64,000 bases of DNA from Methanomicrobium antiquum (GTDB taxonomy: Archaea > Halobacteriota > Methanomicrobia > Methanomicrobiales > Methanomicrobiaceae): the NCBI RefSeq assembly GCF_029633915.1, contig NZ_CP091092.1, positions 806,001-870,000 of the forward strand, given 5' to 3'. Each line of letters opens with the position of its first letter. Position 1 is the first letter of the stretch. Both the position numbers and the translations under genes were made by a program. Under the pieces are notes generated by a model. That model did not search any database and was not told the origin of the DNA. It saw nothing but the letters and a program-made list of their open reading frames with translations. Shown here piece after piece: positions 63,820 to 64,000 of the stretch.

Positions 63820-64000
63820 CTATATTTGATATTGCCATAAGATTTCCCTGCATGTGCAGTGATTTCCAAGATGACAGACTGCCAGATTTTCAAAAATAAA
63901 TTTGGATGGGATAAGAGGAATTTGTTTTAACTCATAAATATTTCCATTTCCGAGTGTTATGTGCGGTGAAAAGTTAATTCCTGTTGAATTTAAAAAATAA
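63820..64000 (-). CDS. 2H phosphoesterase-like protein, C-terminal part (truncated by window edge)
   Basis: The last 60 codons of a minus-strand gene running off the right edge. The visible part contains INFSPHITLGNG, with the H-x-T-x motif of the 2H phosphoesterase (2'-5' RNA ligase-like) superfamily. It also has LAVCHLGNHCTCREILW, a Cys/His-rich ending resembling 2H proteins in methanogens. The stop is at 63820-63822. The start and first HxT motif lie outside the window, so the assignment is provisional. Confidence 0.6.
   Translation of the reverse strand, partial: YFLNSTGINFSPHITLGNGNIYELKQIPLIPSKFIFENLAVCHLGNHCTCREILWQYQI

Overview
The window is chromosomal DNA from a methanogenic archaeon, most likely of the order Methanomicrobiales. 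Supporting evidence is a methanogenesis marker 14 protein, an F420-type formate dehydrogenase beta subunit next to a molybdopterin protein, archaeal-only ribosomal proteins (L18Ae, L21e, L31e, L39e, S19e), aIF1, aIF6, SRP54, prefoldin, Pus10/TrmY, an RNase P protein, and TATA-type promoters. DNA is AT-rich, and ribosome binding sites are of the GGAGG or GGTGA type. Several DNA-repair genes are of bacterial type (mutS, mutL, xseA, xseB). The species cannot be fixed from the sequence alone.

Layout. 0.2-4.7 kb holds a translationally coupled mutS-mutL pair. 4.8-8.0 kb holds a DUF308 membrane protein, a HemK2-like methyltransferase and a divergent HerA-like ATPase. 8.1-18.4 kb is a long minus-strand information-processing cluster. 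In transcription order it reads RNase P Rpp21, YhbY, S19e, PDCD5-like, PP-loop protein, L39e, L31e, aIF6, L18Ae, prefoldin alpha, FtsY, SRP54, TrmY, Pus10, L21e, RNA polymerase Rpo4, DUF655, KsgA. Many joints are 1-11 bp overlaps. 18.5-22 kb holds purN, a CNNM/CBS transporter, a TIM-barrel protein and a small membrane protein. 22.3-24.2 kb holds xseA-xseB, with a convergent DUF371 gene overlapping the end of xseB. 24.26-25.70 kb is an insertion sequence with one intact DDE transposase gene.

25.8-36.7 kb is mixed: a zinc-ribbon protein, an FKBP-like protein, hsp20, a CBS-ParB protein, a nucleotidyltransferase, purC, a riboflavin-pathway reductase, a lipase-like hydrolase and membrane proteins. 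36.8-39.6 kb carries an fdhA-like/fdhB pair whose alpha-like subunit appears to lack the catalytic Cys/Sec segment. 39.9-48 kb carries aIF1, cobQ and carAB. 48.2-52.1 kb carries a beta-propeller/PEGA surface protein, a CBS-regulated pyrophosphatase and ferritin. 52.4-55.2 kb is an operon of hexulose-phosphate isomerase, aminotransferase and M42 peptidase. 55.3-62.1 kb carries a Na/Pi transporter, a lipoprotein, argG, methanogenesis marker 14 with a small partner, and a roadblock/response-regulator pair. The window ends with a purine-type permease and the 3' part of a 2H phosphoesterase-like gene.

The most unusual signals are four. The first is the remodelled FdhA-like protein. The second is a dispersed palindromic repeat of about 58 bp in four copies, three of them just upstream of genes. 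The third is a hairpin-rich leader ahead of the S19e operon. The fourth is the nested palindromes at the insertion sequence ends. No tRNA, rRNA or CRISPR array was seen.
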